A DNA stretch of 13,656 nucleotides from Rickettsiales bacterium (GCA_023301245.1 JALZUV010000099.1:1-13656), one strand, 5' to 3'. Counted from the stretch's first letter, positions 1-6,314 are shown. Notes: generated by a model from the letters alone, not told the origin. Numbers and translations are program-made.

Positions 1-99
1 TTCACAAGTGGCGTGAGTCTGAGCAACGAGGAAGCTACCCTTTCCTATTACAAGCAAGAGATGGCGAAGATTGAAGCCAAGGTTAGCAAGCAAGACTAG
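1..99 (+). CDS. C-terminal fragment of an unidentified protein
   Basis: The reading frame is open from the first base of the window to a TAG stop at 97-99, leaving 32 residues of a gene that begins upstream. The visible tail contains SNEEATLSYYKQEMAKIEAKV and is charged and probably helical, but too short to assign to a family. The stop is followed by CAT within TAGCA, the same stop context seen at several other genes here. It is followed by the first of the conserved hairpins (121-147). Reading this as coding rests on the open frame and on its fit with the neighbouring gene layout. Confidence 0.6.
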   Translation, partial: FTSGVSLSNEEATLSYYKQEMAKIEAKVSKQD

Positions 100-120
100 C
101 ATCCTACCACCTCACCCCCA

Positions 121-170
121 CCCGCTACGCTCGCAAGAGGTAGCGGGATTTGGGGTGCCATCATATGGCA
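121..170 (+). terminator. Conserved intergenic hairpin element, copy 1
   Basis: CCCGCTAC (121-128) pairs with GTAGCGGG (140-147). After a bulged G, CTC pairs with GAG around a GCAA (GNRA) tetraloop. ATTTG and the conserved GGGTGCC (153-159) follow. A second small inverted repeat, TGCCA (156-160) with TGGCA (166-170), lies just before the methyltransferase start at 178. It looks like an intrinsic terminator but has only three T after the stem, and it has a conserved 3' tail that a simple terminator would not need. It may act as a terminator, an attenuator or a processing site. Confidence 0.6.
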
Positions 171-177
171 ATCGACT

Positions 178-1158
178 ATGAACAAAAAACCGAAAAATGA
201 CCCTTCAAGGGAACAAGACAAGCTAGCCGAAAAAATCGACAAGCTGGCACACTCCATGACAAAGGAGATCCAAGGCAAGATGAACCCCGCCGTTGCTGGT
301 CAGAATCCCACCCCTCGCAGAATCGCGATGGCCGCTAGCATGCGGGAGGACGGTGAGAGGATGCAACTGGCGCAAGCGGTATTGTTCGCGGTGGCGGATT
401 GCAAGCGGGAAGGGGCACCGGTAGGGTGGCCCATCAATCTCCCCCCTTCAATGCGGTGGCTGAATGACTGCACCTCTAAGAAGGACGCCTTGATCTATGC
501 CGCCAAATACGGGAGCAACATCAAAAAGGCGATGAAAGAGGCAGGGGTAGCACCGAGAGAGGACAAGGAAGCGAAGGTGAAAGCTGCAATCAATGAGCTT
601 TGTGGAAACAAGATAGACGGGTTCTTCCCCACACCTGCTGCAATAGCAGACCGCATGGTGGAGCTGGCAGACTTCCCGCCAGGACTTTGCACACTGCTGG
701 AACCCTCCGCCGGATATGGTGCTTTGGTTGACGCCGCGATAAGGAGGCAAGGCGATGGCCGATTGAGGGTCACAATGTATGAAGTGAATTACCGGCTTTT
801 TGAGATCCTCACGATGAAACAGAAAATGGGCTTAACTGGCTCGACCTCATACTGTGAAGACTTCATTGAACATGTCTCACCCCGCAAGTATGACCGTGTC
901 CTGATGAACCCCCCTTTCGAGAACAAGCAAGACATGATGCACGTGCAAGTCGCTTATGATGCACTCACCCGAGGGGGCGTGCTAGTCGCCATCGTTTCCG
1001 AAGGGTGTTTTTTCCGAACCAGCACAGAACATATAATGTTTCGCGAATGGTTGGAGGATCTAAACGCAGAGACAATCGACCTTCCCGCCAGTGCATTTAC
1101 CGGCACGATCAGAACCACCAACGTGAAAGCCCGCATATTGAAGCTGGTGAAGCCTTAG
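178..1158 (+). CDS. DNA adenine methyltransferase, phage type
   Basis: A 326-residue protein predicted to transfer a methyl group from S-adenosylmethionine to an exocyclic amino group, most likely adenine N6, in DNA. The N-terminal ~140 residues are charged and unassigned. The catalytic part begins with GFFPTPAAIADRM (~148-160), common ahead of phage methyltransferase domains. It continues with motif I LEPSAGYGAL (174-183), an acidic motif II at YEVN (E202) and catalytic motif IV NPPF (244-247). The order I then IV suggests a gamma- or Dam-like N6-adenine enzyme. No restriction endonuclease is adjacent, so a solitary methylase protecting phage DNA or marking it for regulation is more likely than a restriction-modification pair. 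The ATG at 178 is the first in-frame start after hairpin copy 1; an ATG at 165 is out of frame. No Shine-Dalgarno is visible. Target sequence unknown; the abundant GCTAGC could be considered but nothing here shows it. Confidence 0.85.
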   Translation: MNKKPKNDPSREQDKLAEKIDKLAHSMTKEIQGKMNPAVAGQNPTPRRIAMAASMREDGERMQLAQAVLFAVADCKREGAPVGWPINLPPSMRWLNDCTSKKDALIYAAKYGSNIKKAMKEAGVAPREDKEAKVKAAINELCGNKIDGFFPTPAAIADRMVELADFPPGLCTLLEPSAGYGALVDAAIRRQGDGRLRVTMYEVNYRLFEILTMKQKMGLTGSTSYCEDFIEHVSPRKYDRVLMNPPFENKQDMMHVQVAYDALTRGGVLVAIVSEGCFFRTSTEHIMFREWLEDLNAETIDLPASAFTGTIRTTNVKARILKLVKP

Positions 1159-1179
1159 CACCTTAGCACTCACCCCCCA

Positions 1180-1227
1180 GCCTGACCGGTAAAACGGTCG
1201 GGCTTTCTGGGTGCAATGAATGACCAA
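1180..1227 (+). repeat. 48-base direct repeat, copy A, with hairpin copy 2 and a start codon
   Basis: Identical base for base to 1708-1755. It contains the stem CCTGACCG (1181-1188) / CGGTCGGG (1195-1202) around GTAAAA, then CTTTCTGGGTGCA. It ends with ATG at 1216 and the codons for Asn-Asp-Gln of the next gene. Only 13 bases separate the stem from the start codon, so unless a promoter gives an almost leaderless transcript, the message for the downstream gene includes the hairpin. A terminator-only role is therefore doubtful. Just upstream both copies also share TAGCACCTTAGCAC (1156-1169 and 1681-1694), which contains the preceding stop codon. Confidence 0.85.
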
Positions 1228-1683
1228 TATGTAACAATCAAAAAATCCGCCCTACAAATCATCCAAGACCTTTTGGAAGATCTTCCCAGCTCTGACACTG
1301 CACGGGAACTCTTAGCACCTCTGGAAGATGCTATCCTAGACAGGCCACAAGGACCGCATGCCATCCACCTGCCACAAGAAGTGCTTGTAGATATTGCACA
1401 CGCCTCCGCCATCCTCTCAACAGAGCTTGAAGGGCCTTCGTGGGAGAAGTGCTACTTTGAAGCAACCCAAAAGCGCCAGTCTGGTTTTGTGGAGGTCTTA
1501 CAAGTGGTGGGTGAAGTCGCCTTAGCCTATGAACTTGAATACCAAAAACGATTCAATGAGGGTGAGAACCCTGATTGGTTGGAAGGGCTGACAGAGTTGG
1601 CCAAAGCATTTCCAGCAATCTATATCGACAAGGAAGACCCCCAGAAAACAATCATCGAGATCTTTGAGAATCAAGGGGCCTAG
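1216..1683 (+). CDS. Hypothetical protein (155 aa)
   Basis: I do not recognise this protein. It is acidic and looks alpha-helical throughout (for example residues 10-35 and 100-130), with no cysteine pairs, membrane segment or signal peptide. The start is fixed by the 48-base repeat, whose copy at 1744 also begins MNDQ. The stop TAG lies in a TAGCACCTTAGCAC string matching that after the methyltransferase. Because its 5' junction is duplicated at the next gene, it looks like one unit of a cassette-like accessory block. Its position between a methyltransferase and small membrane proteins suggests an accessory role, but no function can be stated. Confidence 0.7.
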   Translation: MNDQYVTIKKSALQIIQDLLEDLPSSDTARELLAPLEDAILDRPQGPHAIHLPQEVLVDIAHASAILSTELEGPSWEKCYFEATQKRQSGFVEVLQVVGEVALAYELEYQKRFNEGENPDWLEGLTELAKAFPAIYIDKEDPQKTIIEIFENQGA

Positions 1684-1707
1684 CACCTTAGCACCTCCCC
1701 TCCCATC

Positions 1708-1755
1708 GCCTGACCGGTAAAACGGTCGGGCTTTCTGGGTGCAATGAATGACCAA
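1708..1755 (+). repeat. 48-base direct repeat, copy B, with hairpin copy 3 and a start codon
   Basis: Perfect copy of 1180-1227. The stem is CCTGACCG (1709-1716) / CGGTCGGG (1723-1730), followed by CTTTCTGGGTGCA and the ATG at 1744. The proteins encoded downstream of the two copies are unrelated beyond the first four residues, so the repeat marks a shared junction rather than a duplicated gene. Confidence 0.85.
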
Positions 1756-1953
1756 AACCTGCCACTGATAGGCTCAGACCAAACGAGCGCAACCCTTGAA
1801 GCACAAATCAACGAGCATAATGCTATCCGCCGCGCACGTGTGGCCGAGGAGTTTCGGAAAAGACGCCAGACTGTTCGCACCCTAGTCTGGATCGGCGCGG
1901 CCTATGTTGTCGCCGTTGTCGGGTTCTTAGCTTACGCACTCCTTACCCGCTAG
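1744..1953 (+). CDS. Small single-pass membrane protein (69 aa)
   Basis: Unrecognised. Residues ~1-45 are hydrophilic with a strongly basic stretch (RRARVAEEFRKRRQ, ~29-42). This is followed by one hydrophobic segment of about 19 residues (VWIGAAYVVAVVGFLAYAL, ~48-66) and a terminal TR. A basic region before a C-terminal membrane anchor suggests a tail-anchored inner-membrane protein with the N-terminus in the cytoplasm. It could be a holin/spanin-like or superinfection-related protein, but nothing fixes this. It starts in repeat copy B, and its stop lies in CGCTAGCACG, a junction repeated at 2469-2475. The next gene starts 6 bases later, implying cotranscription. Confidence 0.65.
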   Translation: MNDQNLPLIGSDQTSATLEAQINEHNAIRRARVAEEFRKRRQTVRTLVWIGAAYVVAVVGFLAYALLTR

Positions 1954-1959
1954 CACGTC

Positions 1960-2145
1960 ATGAGCAATGAACAAAGATCATTGATGGAAGAGGTAATCGC
2001 TACTCTTTGGACAATCATTTTTATCCTCCTCTGGATTAAAGGTGCCTCGCAACTACTCATGGTTGCTATAGGTGTCAAAGTATTTTTTGGCCACCTCAGT
2101 GCAGTCAAATATGCCATCCAACACCAAACATCACCCAGAAAATAG
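1960..2145 (+). CDS. Small hydrophobic membrane protein (61 aa)
   Basis: Unrecognised. After a short polar N-terminus (MSNEQRSLMEE) it has a hydrophobic stretch IATLWTIIFILLWI (~13-26) and a second, weaker one (LLMVAIGVKVFFG, ~32-44), ending in a basic tail. This fits one or two membrane passes. Together with the preceding tail-anchored protein it could be a phage membrane pair, but there is no lysis gene beside it, so a holin call is not supported. The ATG follows the stop of 1744-1953 in TAGCACGTCATG, a near copy of the 2471-2482 junction. No Shine-Dalgarno is seen. Confidence 0.55.
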   Translation: MSNEQRSLMEEVIATLWTIIFILLWIKGASQLLMVAIGVKVFFGHLSAVKYAIQHQTSPRK

Positions 2146-2167
2146 AACCTCCAACTAGTAACACGCC

Positions 2168-2473
2168 ATGACACCGGATGAACTCTCAGATGCCATTGAG
2201 CTAGTCAGACCCTACAACTACTCCTCTGATGCAAAATACGCAGTAGGCAAGATCCCAGAATCAAACCTTGAAGGTGCTTGGAACTACACCGCCACCTATT
2301 TGGTTGAGCTTGCAGCACGGATGCAAAACACTAAGGAGGATAAAGCACCAGTGATGATCTCATGCGGTCGCCGCTTTGGTGCAAACATACGATGCGGAAG
2401 CATGAAGAAAAATGCAGTTTTTCCAGACCTTTGCAAAGAATGTGAGGCCAAAACTATTGAGGCCAACCGCTAG
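2168..2473 (+). CDS. Hypothetical protein with C-terminal Cys4 zinc-binding motif (101 aa)
   Basis: Unrecognised as a named family. The N-terminal half (1-60) is helical and acidic. The C-terminal part carries C66, C76, C89 and C92, the last two as CKEC, consistent with a small zinc ribbon. Zinc-ribbon proteins of this size in phages often bind nucleic acid or a host protein, but no partner is shown here. The start ATG at 2168 follows ACACGCC, and the stop TAG lies in CCGCTAGCACGCCATG directly before the next gene (6-base gap), so these two genes are probably co-translated. Confidence 0.65.
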   Translation: MTPDELSDAIELVRPYNYSSDAKYAVGKIPESNLEGAWNYTATYLVELAARMQNTKEDKAPVMISCGRRFGANIRCGSMKKNAVFPDLCKECEAKTIEANR

Positions 2474-2479
2474 CACGCC

Positions 2480-2821
2480 ATGAAATACGATTGCACCAAG
2501 CCCTGCGCTAACTGTCCCTTCCGCACCGATGTTCACCCCTATATCCACTCTTCAAGGGTTGAGGAGATCAGGGATAGTGATGCGCCCTTCTCCTGCCACA
2601 AGACCACCACCGAGAAAGGCAGAAGTAACAACCACCCAGACGCACAGCATTGCGCCGGTAATCTCATCTTGAAAGAGAAGGAGGAACAGCCAGACCAGAT
2701 GATGAGAATTGCCGAAAGGATCGGTTTCTATGACCGTCGTAAGCTCGACATGGAGGCACCAGTCTATGACTCATGGGACCACATGTTTGAGGCGCACGAA
2801 GATTCTGAAAATAAAATGTAA
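2480..2821 (+). CDS. DUF6283-like Cys/His protein (113 aa)
   Basis: Small phage protein with the pattern seen in DUF6283 members: C-x3-C-x2-CPFR near the N-terminus (C5, C9, C12), then FSCH (C39, H40) and a later CAG (C58). These residues probably bind a metal. The family is common in actinobacterial and phage genomes and has no established function that I know of. The C-terminal half (60-113) is charged and carries no motif. It is the last gene before the RNA-rich gap; TAA at 2819-2821 is followed by hairpin copy 4 about 80 bases later. The family assignment is from motif recall, not a search. Confidence 0.7.
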   Translation: MKYDCTKPCANCPFRTDVHPYIHSSRVEEIRDSDAPFSCHKTTTEKGRSNNHPDAQHCAGNLILKEKEEQPDQMMRIAERIGFYDRRKLDMEAPVYDSWDHMFEAHEDSENKM

Positions 2822-2899
2822 AAGGGTATTGACCCAACAGCCATACCAGCTAGTATGTTTCTACAAGGTGACTTTCATCACCGGTTTTTAGTCGAACCA

Positions 2900-2937
2900 C
2901 CCGCTACTTCTTTGGAGGTAGCGGGTTTTCGGGTGCC
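2900..2937 (+). terminator. Conserved intergenic hairpin element, copy 4
   Basis: An 11-bp stem: CCCGCTACTTC (2900-2910) pairs with GAGGTAGCGGG (2915-2925) around a TTTG loop, with one T-G pair. TTTT, C and GGGTGCC (2931-2937) follow. This is the best terminator candidate of the set, with four T after a GC-rich stem, after the last gene of the left block. The same GGGTGCC tail as in the other copies runs straight into the long-stem RNA that starts at about 2938. Confidence 0.7.
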
Positions 2938-2938
2938 G

Positions 2939-3072
2939 AGACCTTTCACCGTCTTGGTCTAAGCCTTCGACTGTGACGACACGGGGTAAGGCGCACACCC
3001 AAAGCTAGCAAGTAGGTCGCGAACGAAAACTACCACTGGGGTGTGAGACTAGACCAAGACGGTGAGAGGTTT
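2939..3072 (+). ncRNA. Structured non-coding RNA closed by a stem of at least 21 bp
   Basis: The segments 2941-2961 and 3050-3070 are inverted repeats that pair over all 21 positions with a single G-U, extendable by two pairs (2939-3072). Inside are a small stem GCCTT (2963-2967) / AAGGC (2988-2992) and a stem CACACCC (2994-3000) / GGGTGTG (3039-3045) that carries an inner hairpin near GTAG (3012-3015) / CTAC (3030-3033). No credible protein gene spans it. The perfection of the outer stem and the nested order argue for a functional RNA. I do not recognise the family. Y-RNA-like, packaging, or antisense/decoy RNAs are possible; a retron ncRNA is less likely because no reverse transcriptase is nearby. 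Strand + is assumed from all neighbouring genes. Confidence 0.65.
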
Positions 3073-3082
3073 AGGTAAATAA

Positions 3083-3202
3083 CCAAGAGAGTAGCAGGTG
3101 AAGGTGTCCTGTCCAGAGAGTTGCTTCTCTGAGTCCTTGCGGCGGTTTTCCTAGGAAACAAACTGCCAATGGGATGCGGTTCGATCCCGCCCTCTTGGAC
3201 AA
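3083..3202 (+). ncRNA. tRNA-like RNA lacking an anticodon loop, element 1
   Basis: CCAAGAG (3083-3089) pairs perfectly with CTCTTGG (3192-3198), like an acceptor stem. Directly inside is a T-arm: GCGG (3176-3179), loop TTCGATC, CCGC (3187-3190). A D-arm-like hairpin CAGG (3095-3098), loop TGAAGGTGT, CCTG (3108-3111) contains the GG of real D loops. Where the anticodon arm should be, CAGAGA (3114-3119) pairs with TCTCTG (3126-3131) around six bases, which is not a 7-base anticodon loop. A further hairpin GGCGGTTT (3141-3148) / AAACTGCC (3160-3167) occupies the variable region. The 3' end reads ACAA, so CCA is not encoded. It is about 120 bases, against about 76 for a tRNA. It may be a degenerate tRNA, a tRNA mimic or an RNA precursor leader. 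Confidence 0.5.
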
Positions 3203-3203
3203 T

Positions 3204-3278
3204 AGCAGGGTAGCTCAGTGGTAGAGCATCTGACTCATAATCAGAAGGTCAAGGGTTCGACTCCCTTCCCTGCAACCA
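3204..3278 (+). tRNA. tRNA with CAU anticodon (Met, or Ile2 if lysidine-modified)
   Basis: A complete cloverleaf with encoded CCA. Acceptor GCAGGG (3205-3210) pairs with CCCTGC; U8-A9 follow. The D-arm is GCTC-AGTGGTA-GAGC. The anticodon arm is TCTGA-CTCATAA-TCAGA with anticodon CAT. The T-arm is AAGGG-TTCGACT-CCCTT, the discriminator is A and CCA ends at 3278. Anticodon CAU serves Met or, after lysidine modification, Ile. It lacks the three G-C pairs of the initiator anticodon stem and has C11-G24, so it looks like an elongator, yet position 1 (A3204) faces A3274 in a 1-72 mismatch. It follows the tRNA-like element by two bases, so both may come from one precursor. Confidence 0.92.
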
Positions 3279-3304
3279 ACTTTCAACTCGACTAAAAACA
3301 GACA

Positions 3305-3739
3305 ATGAACCAACCACCAAAGAAATGCCCATTGTGTGCATCCCACAATGTAACCCGTGATGACCACCAAAGTCAGTGTGATGCTTGCGGGGCTGAATGG
3401 GGGAATGAGCTAAAGACCTCAGATGCAGACCCCAAAGGTGCTGAAGGTGAAAAGAAAACCCCTCTCCAACTCATCCCACCCGTCTTCAAGGCTGGCGTGG
3501 CGTGGGTGCTAAAGCACGGGAACACCAAGTATGGCCCATGGAACTGGCGCAAGACGAAAGTGGAGTGTCAGACCTACGTGGGCGCAATCAATCGCCACCT
3601 CGACGCTTGGCAATCTGGTGAAGACCTTGACCCAGAGAGTGGCCAGTCTCACCTAGCACACGTTGCCGCCTCAGTCGCCATCCTCATGGATGCAGAGGAG
3701 CAAGGCACCTTGATCGATAACCGCCCTCATAAGATTTAG
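3305..3739 (+). CDS. Zinc-ribbon dATP/dGTP diphosphohydrolase-domain protein (DUF5664 type)
   Basis: A 144-residue protein with an N-terminal zinc ribbon (C8, C11, C25, C28) followed by a domain matching the phage family named dATP/dGTP diphosphohydrolase N-terminal (formerly DUF5664). Signatures are TPLQLIPP (52-59), KYGPWNWR (75-82), RHLDAW (97-102) and the acidic DPESGQSHLAH (109-119). In the MazG-like all-alpha fold such Glu/Asp/His positions bind metal and the nucleotide triphosphate. The expected reaction is removal of pyrophosphate from dATP or dGTP, altering the dNTP pool during phage replication; substrate choice cannot be read from sequence. The start follows the leader CTCGAC-N12-ATG shared with 7732 and 13612. 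The stop TAG is 2 bases before the primase-helicase, so the two are probably co-translated. Confidence 0.8.
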   Translation: MNQPPKKCPLCASHNVTRDDHQSQCDACGAEWGNELKTSDADPKGAEGEKKTPLQLIPPVFKAGVAWVLKHGNTKYGPWNWRKTKVECQTYVGAINRHLDAWQSGEDLDPESGQSHLAHVAASVAILMDAEEQGTLIDNRPHKI

Positions 3740-3741
3740 GC

Positions 3742-6138
3742 ATGGACTCCCTGCAATTCCTCCCCGCCGACCTTCGCGAAGCTGCTAGCAAGCTGCCAGA
3801 GGGCCAGCAACACACCGTGCTGGAGCTTCCTGATGCTGGCGATGGCCATAACTCTAGCCTCCTCTCCGTTGCCACCACCTGCTTCTGGATGGGTGTGTCA
3901 CAAGAGGACACGCTAGCACACCTCCATGACCTCTATGACTCTGACCGAATTGACTACCGCACTGCACCCGCTCGCGCCGTCAACCGAGTGTGGGAGCATG
4001 AAGGAGCTGTCCCCATCGATAGTGAGAGCGAACATGAAGATGTGAACATCCAAGAGGAGTTGCTTCTCCGCTTCAAGCGGACGCCGGCAAACTCCCTCAT
4101 TGAACTTTCCCCTGCTAGCACCAAGACAAACCCTTCTGACATCGTCAAATCGTTGTTCGACCCCCACGACATTCTGAACATTCAGTTTACTGGGCGCGAA
4201 GCTGGCACGTTGGTGACATGTGATGACCTCCCCGCAGCACTCACTGCTTTCAAATACCTCAACCCTAGCACCTTCAAGAAGATTGAAGGGATAGACGTTG
4301 AACAGCCTGATGGCACCACTAAGCGCATGACCCGTTGCAATGCCAACGTAAAAGACCGCCCCTACATGGTGCTAGAGTGTGACTTCAAACCAGACGACCC
4401 CAACGGCCCCGCCAAGGTTGAGCGATTCACCACCTTCGCCATGACCTTGGCAGAGTATGCGCCCTTGGTGCTAGCCGTAGACACTGGGAACAAATCAATC
4501 CACTTTTGGTATGATACAAGGAAAACCAAGACCAGCATCGTTGCAAAGTTCTTTGCACTCGCAAGACTCCACGGGGCTGACAAGCAGCTTGCGGTTCGCA
4601 GCCAAATTGCTCGCATGCCAAACGTCTCCTCTGCTGGAGATGGAAGAGACGCCCAGACCGTTCTCTATTTCGACCCAGACCACACCAAGTGCCCCGAAGG
4701 GCTGCAATGGGATCTGGCGGGAATGGAAACGCACATCCATGAGTCCAAGCAGCTAGATTATTACTACTCCGGCAAAGGCACCTACTACATGCAGTCCAAC
4801 ACCGAGAGGTGGATCACTGTCAACCGTTTGAGCCTATCCAAGCAGCTAGCAGTGCAAGGATTCAGAGACGTGAAGACCGAGACTGAGATGGTTTCCCCTG
4901 TCGATGAACTCATTGCCAGCTTTGAGTCAGATAAAGCGATTGAGGCCGCACTCACCGGTGCTAGCGGTAAACATGCCGGATATTATGAAGACAATGGTTT
5001 CAACTATCTGGTGCTGAAATCTCCAATGCTGCTGAAGCCCCGCAAGGGGGATTGGTCCGCAATCAAATCTTTCCTTGAACACATGTTCCGCTCTGACCTC
5101 CTTCAACTGGAGATCTTCAACGGTTTGATGAGTTCAAGCGTGCGGGACTTCCGCAATGGGGGGAAGCGCGAATCACGCATCTCACCCTGCCAAGCCCTCC
5201 ACATCGCCGGTGACAACGATTCCGGCAAGTCCTTCCTCAACAAATTCATCATGCCCTCCATGTTCGGAGGCCGGTGGGCGAATGCTGAATCCTATTTCAA
5301 GATGAACCAGAGTGAACACAACTCTGAGATGTTCATGAGCGAGCTTCTGATTCTCGATGACACCAGCGTGCTAGGCACTAGCCACAAAGAGCGGAAGGTG
5401 ATGACTGAGAAAATCAAAGAGATCACCGTTGGCTCCGGCCAAGGTTACAGGGGTATGTTCCAAGACCGAATCACCTCCCGCCCGTGGTGGCGATTGTTCC
5501 GCATGCTAAATAGCACCCCCGATGATCTCGCCACCCTCCCACTCACTGAGAAAGGGGCAGAAGATAAATGGATTCTACTCCACGCCGAAACAATGGATGG
5601 TGGCTCAGTCGATAAGACCAAGCCAAATTGGTTTGAGCCTTGGAAGGACTTGATTGTGAGCCAACTTCCGGCCTACCTGCACTACCTCTTGCGGGAACAC
5701 AAGATTGGCACCGATGCTAAAGACCCCGCCGGTCGCTATGCAGTGCAATCCTACAAGAACCCGCACCTGATGGAGTCGCTGAAAGAAGACTCCTTAGAAG
5801 CTTACCTCCTCCACCGTGTGGACTCTGAAGCCCACTCCCTTCTGTTCACAGACCCATTTGGTGATGAAGGAGAGCAGGATTGGAAAGGTAGCTCCGGCCA
5901 GCTCTATGACGTGCTAGCCGAGGTGGGATCTCATGGAAGCCAACGGCGGTTCTCAAAGACCTGCCCCTCTCCACGGGTGCTATCTGCACAGCTAAAACTG
6001 CTGGAGAAAACCAACCCATCACGATTTATCTACTCCAACCGCGAAGGTGTGACACCAAAGAAGATCAATGGGAACTTCTATTGGAAGATCATGCCCAGGG
6101 AATGTGCTAGCACTGTAGAGGAAGGAGACTGTTTCTAA
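3742..6138 (+). CDS. Primase-helicase: AEP-like primase domain fused to SF3 helicase
   Basis: A 798-residue replication protein. Residues ~1-100 form a helical N-terminal region. Residues ~130-330 resemble an archaeo-eukaryotic primase (PrimPol-like) core: the acidic VLECDFKPDD (210-219) for metal binding, SIH (252-254) with flanking hydrophobics, and RMPNVSSAGDGRDAQTVLYF (291-310), typical of phage primase-helicase RxPG-like segments. Residues ~430-640 are a superfamily 3 helicase/ATPase: Walker A GDNDSGKS (490-497), Walker B LLILDD (535-540), and an Asn-bearing motif C at RMLN (587-590). The tail (~700-798) may be a winged-helix-like or partner-binding region and ends VEEGDCF. It would unwind DNA and prime synthesis for the polymerase at 10778. 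The ATG is 2 bases after the previous stop; its TAA shares one base with the next ATG. Helicase confidence is high, primase domain moderate. Confidence 0.85.
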   Translation: MDSLQFLPADLREAASKLPEGQQHTVLELPDAGDGHNSSLLSVATTCFWMGVSQEDTLAHLHDLYDSDRIDYRTAPARAVNRVWEHEGAVPIDSESEHEDVNIQEELLLRFKRTPANSLIELSPASTKTNPSDIVKSLFDPHDILNIQFTGREAGTLVTCDDLPAALTAFKYLNPSTFKKIEGIDVEQPDGTTKRMTRCNANVKDRPYMVLECDFKPDDPNGPAKVERFTTFAMTLAEYAPLVLAVDTGNKSIHFWYDTRKTKTSIVAKFFALARLHGADKQLAVRSQIARMPNVSSAGDGRDAQTVLYFDPDHTKCPEGLQWDLAGMETHIHESKQLDYYYSGKGTYYMQSNTERWITVNRLSLSKQLAVQGFRDVKTETEMVSPVDELIASFESDKAIEAALTGASGKHAGYYEDNGFNYLVLKSPMLLKPRKGDWSAIKSFLEHMFRSDLLQLEIFNGLMSSSVRDFRNGGKRESRISPCQALHIAGDNDSGKSFLNKFIMPSMFGGRWANAESYFKMNQSEHNSEMFMSELLILDDTSVLGTSHKERKVMTEKIKEITVGSGQGYRGMFQDRITSRPWWRLFRMLNSTPDDLATLPLTEKGAEDKWILLHAETMDGGSVDKTKPNWFEPWKDLIVSQLPAYLHYLLREHKIGTDAKDPAGRYAVQSYKNPHLMESLKEDSLEAYLLHRVDSEAHSLLFTDPFGDEGEQDWKGSSGQLYDVLAEVGSHGSQRRFSKTCPSPRVLSAQLKLLEKTNPSRFIYSNREGVTPKKINGNFYWKIMPRECASTVEEGDCF
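6104..6113. repeat. Full GTGCTAGCAC palindrome, exemplar of the iterated GCTAGC motif
   Basis: This is the most complete copy of a short palindrome whose GCTAGC core occurs 26 times in the window (starts: 222, 334, 1949, 2469, 3004, 3784, 3912, 4114, 4470, 4845, 4960, 5913, 6106, 6482, 7761, 8259, 8658, 9047, 9655, 9659, 11053, 11929, 12391, 12691, 13051, 13241). About 3 would be expected for a random hexamer at even base composition. It falls in codons as Ala-Ser (9), as x-CTA-GCN Leu-Ala (13) and over stop codons (3). Confidence 0.8.
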
Positions 6139-6314
6139 TGATAACTGACCCAGAAATTTGCGCGGAATGTGGGGAAATCACCCACTTCCCAGAGAAAACA
6201 ATCAGCATTTCAGGAGGAGAGCGCAAAGCCTTCCACCCCGAATGCTGGCTAGATCGATGCTTCCAAGAAGCACACCCCGAAGAGGATGAAGTGACCGAAG
6301 ACGATTGCTTCTAA
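6138..6314 (+). CDS. Small CxxC...HxxC zinc-binding protein with SSB-tip-like tail (58 aa)
   Basis: The ATG overlaps the primase-helicase stop by one base (TAATG arrangement), indicating translational coupling. The 58 residues contain CAEC (C8, C11) and HPEC (H33, C36), a likely single zinc site, and end in an acidic tail VTEDDCF. That ending is shared with the DUF2800 nuclease (VSIDDCF) and nearly with the primase-helicase (VEEGDCF), suggesting that all three dock on the same partner. I do not recognise the family. A role as a small replication accessory or adaptor is inferred from coupling and tail only. Confidence 0.75.
   Translation: MITDPEICAECGEITHFPEKTISISGGERKAFHPECWLDRCFQEAHPEEDEVTEDDCF

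Noticed and set aside
1180..1755. Integron attC sites, given the cassette-like repeats
   Set aside because: The repeats lack the RYYYAAC/GTTRRRY core sites and the bulged attC fold, and they include start codons; no integrase is visible.
2939..3072. Retron non-coding RNA (long a1/a2-like inverted repeats)
   Set aside because: No reverse transcriptase lies in or next to this region; the next genes are a tRNA and a diphosphohydrolase.
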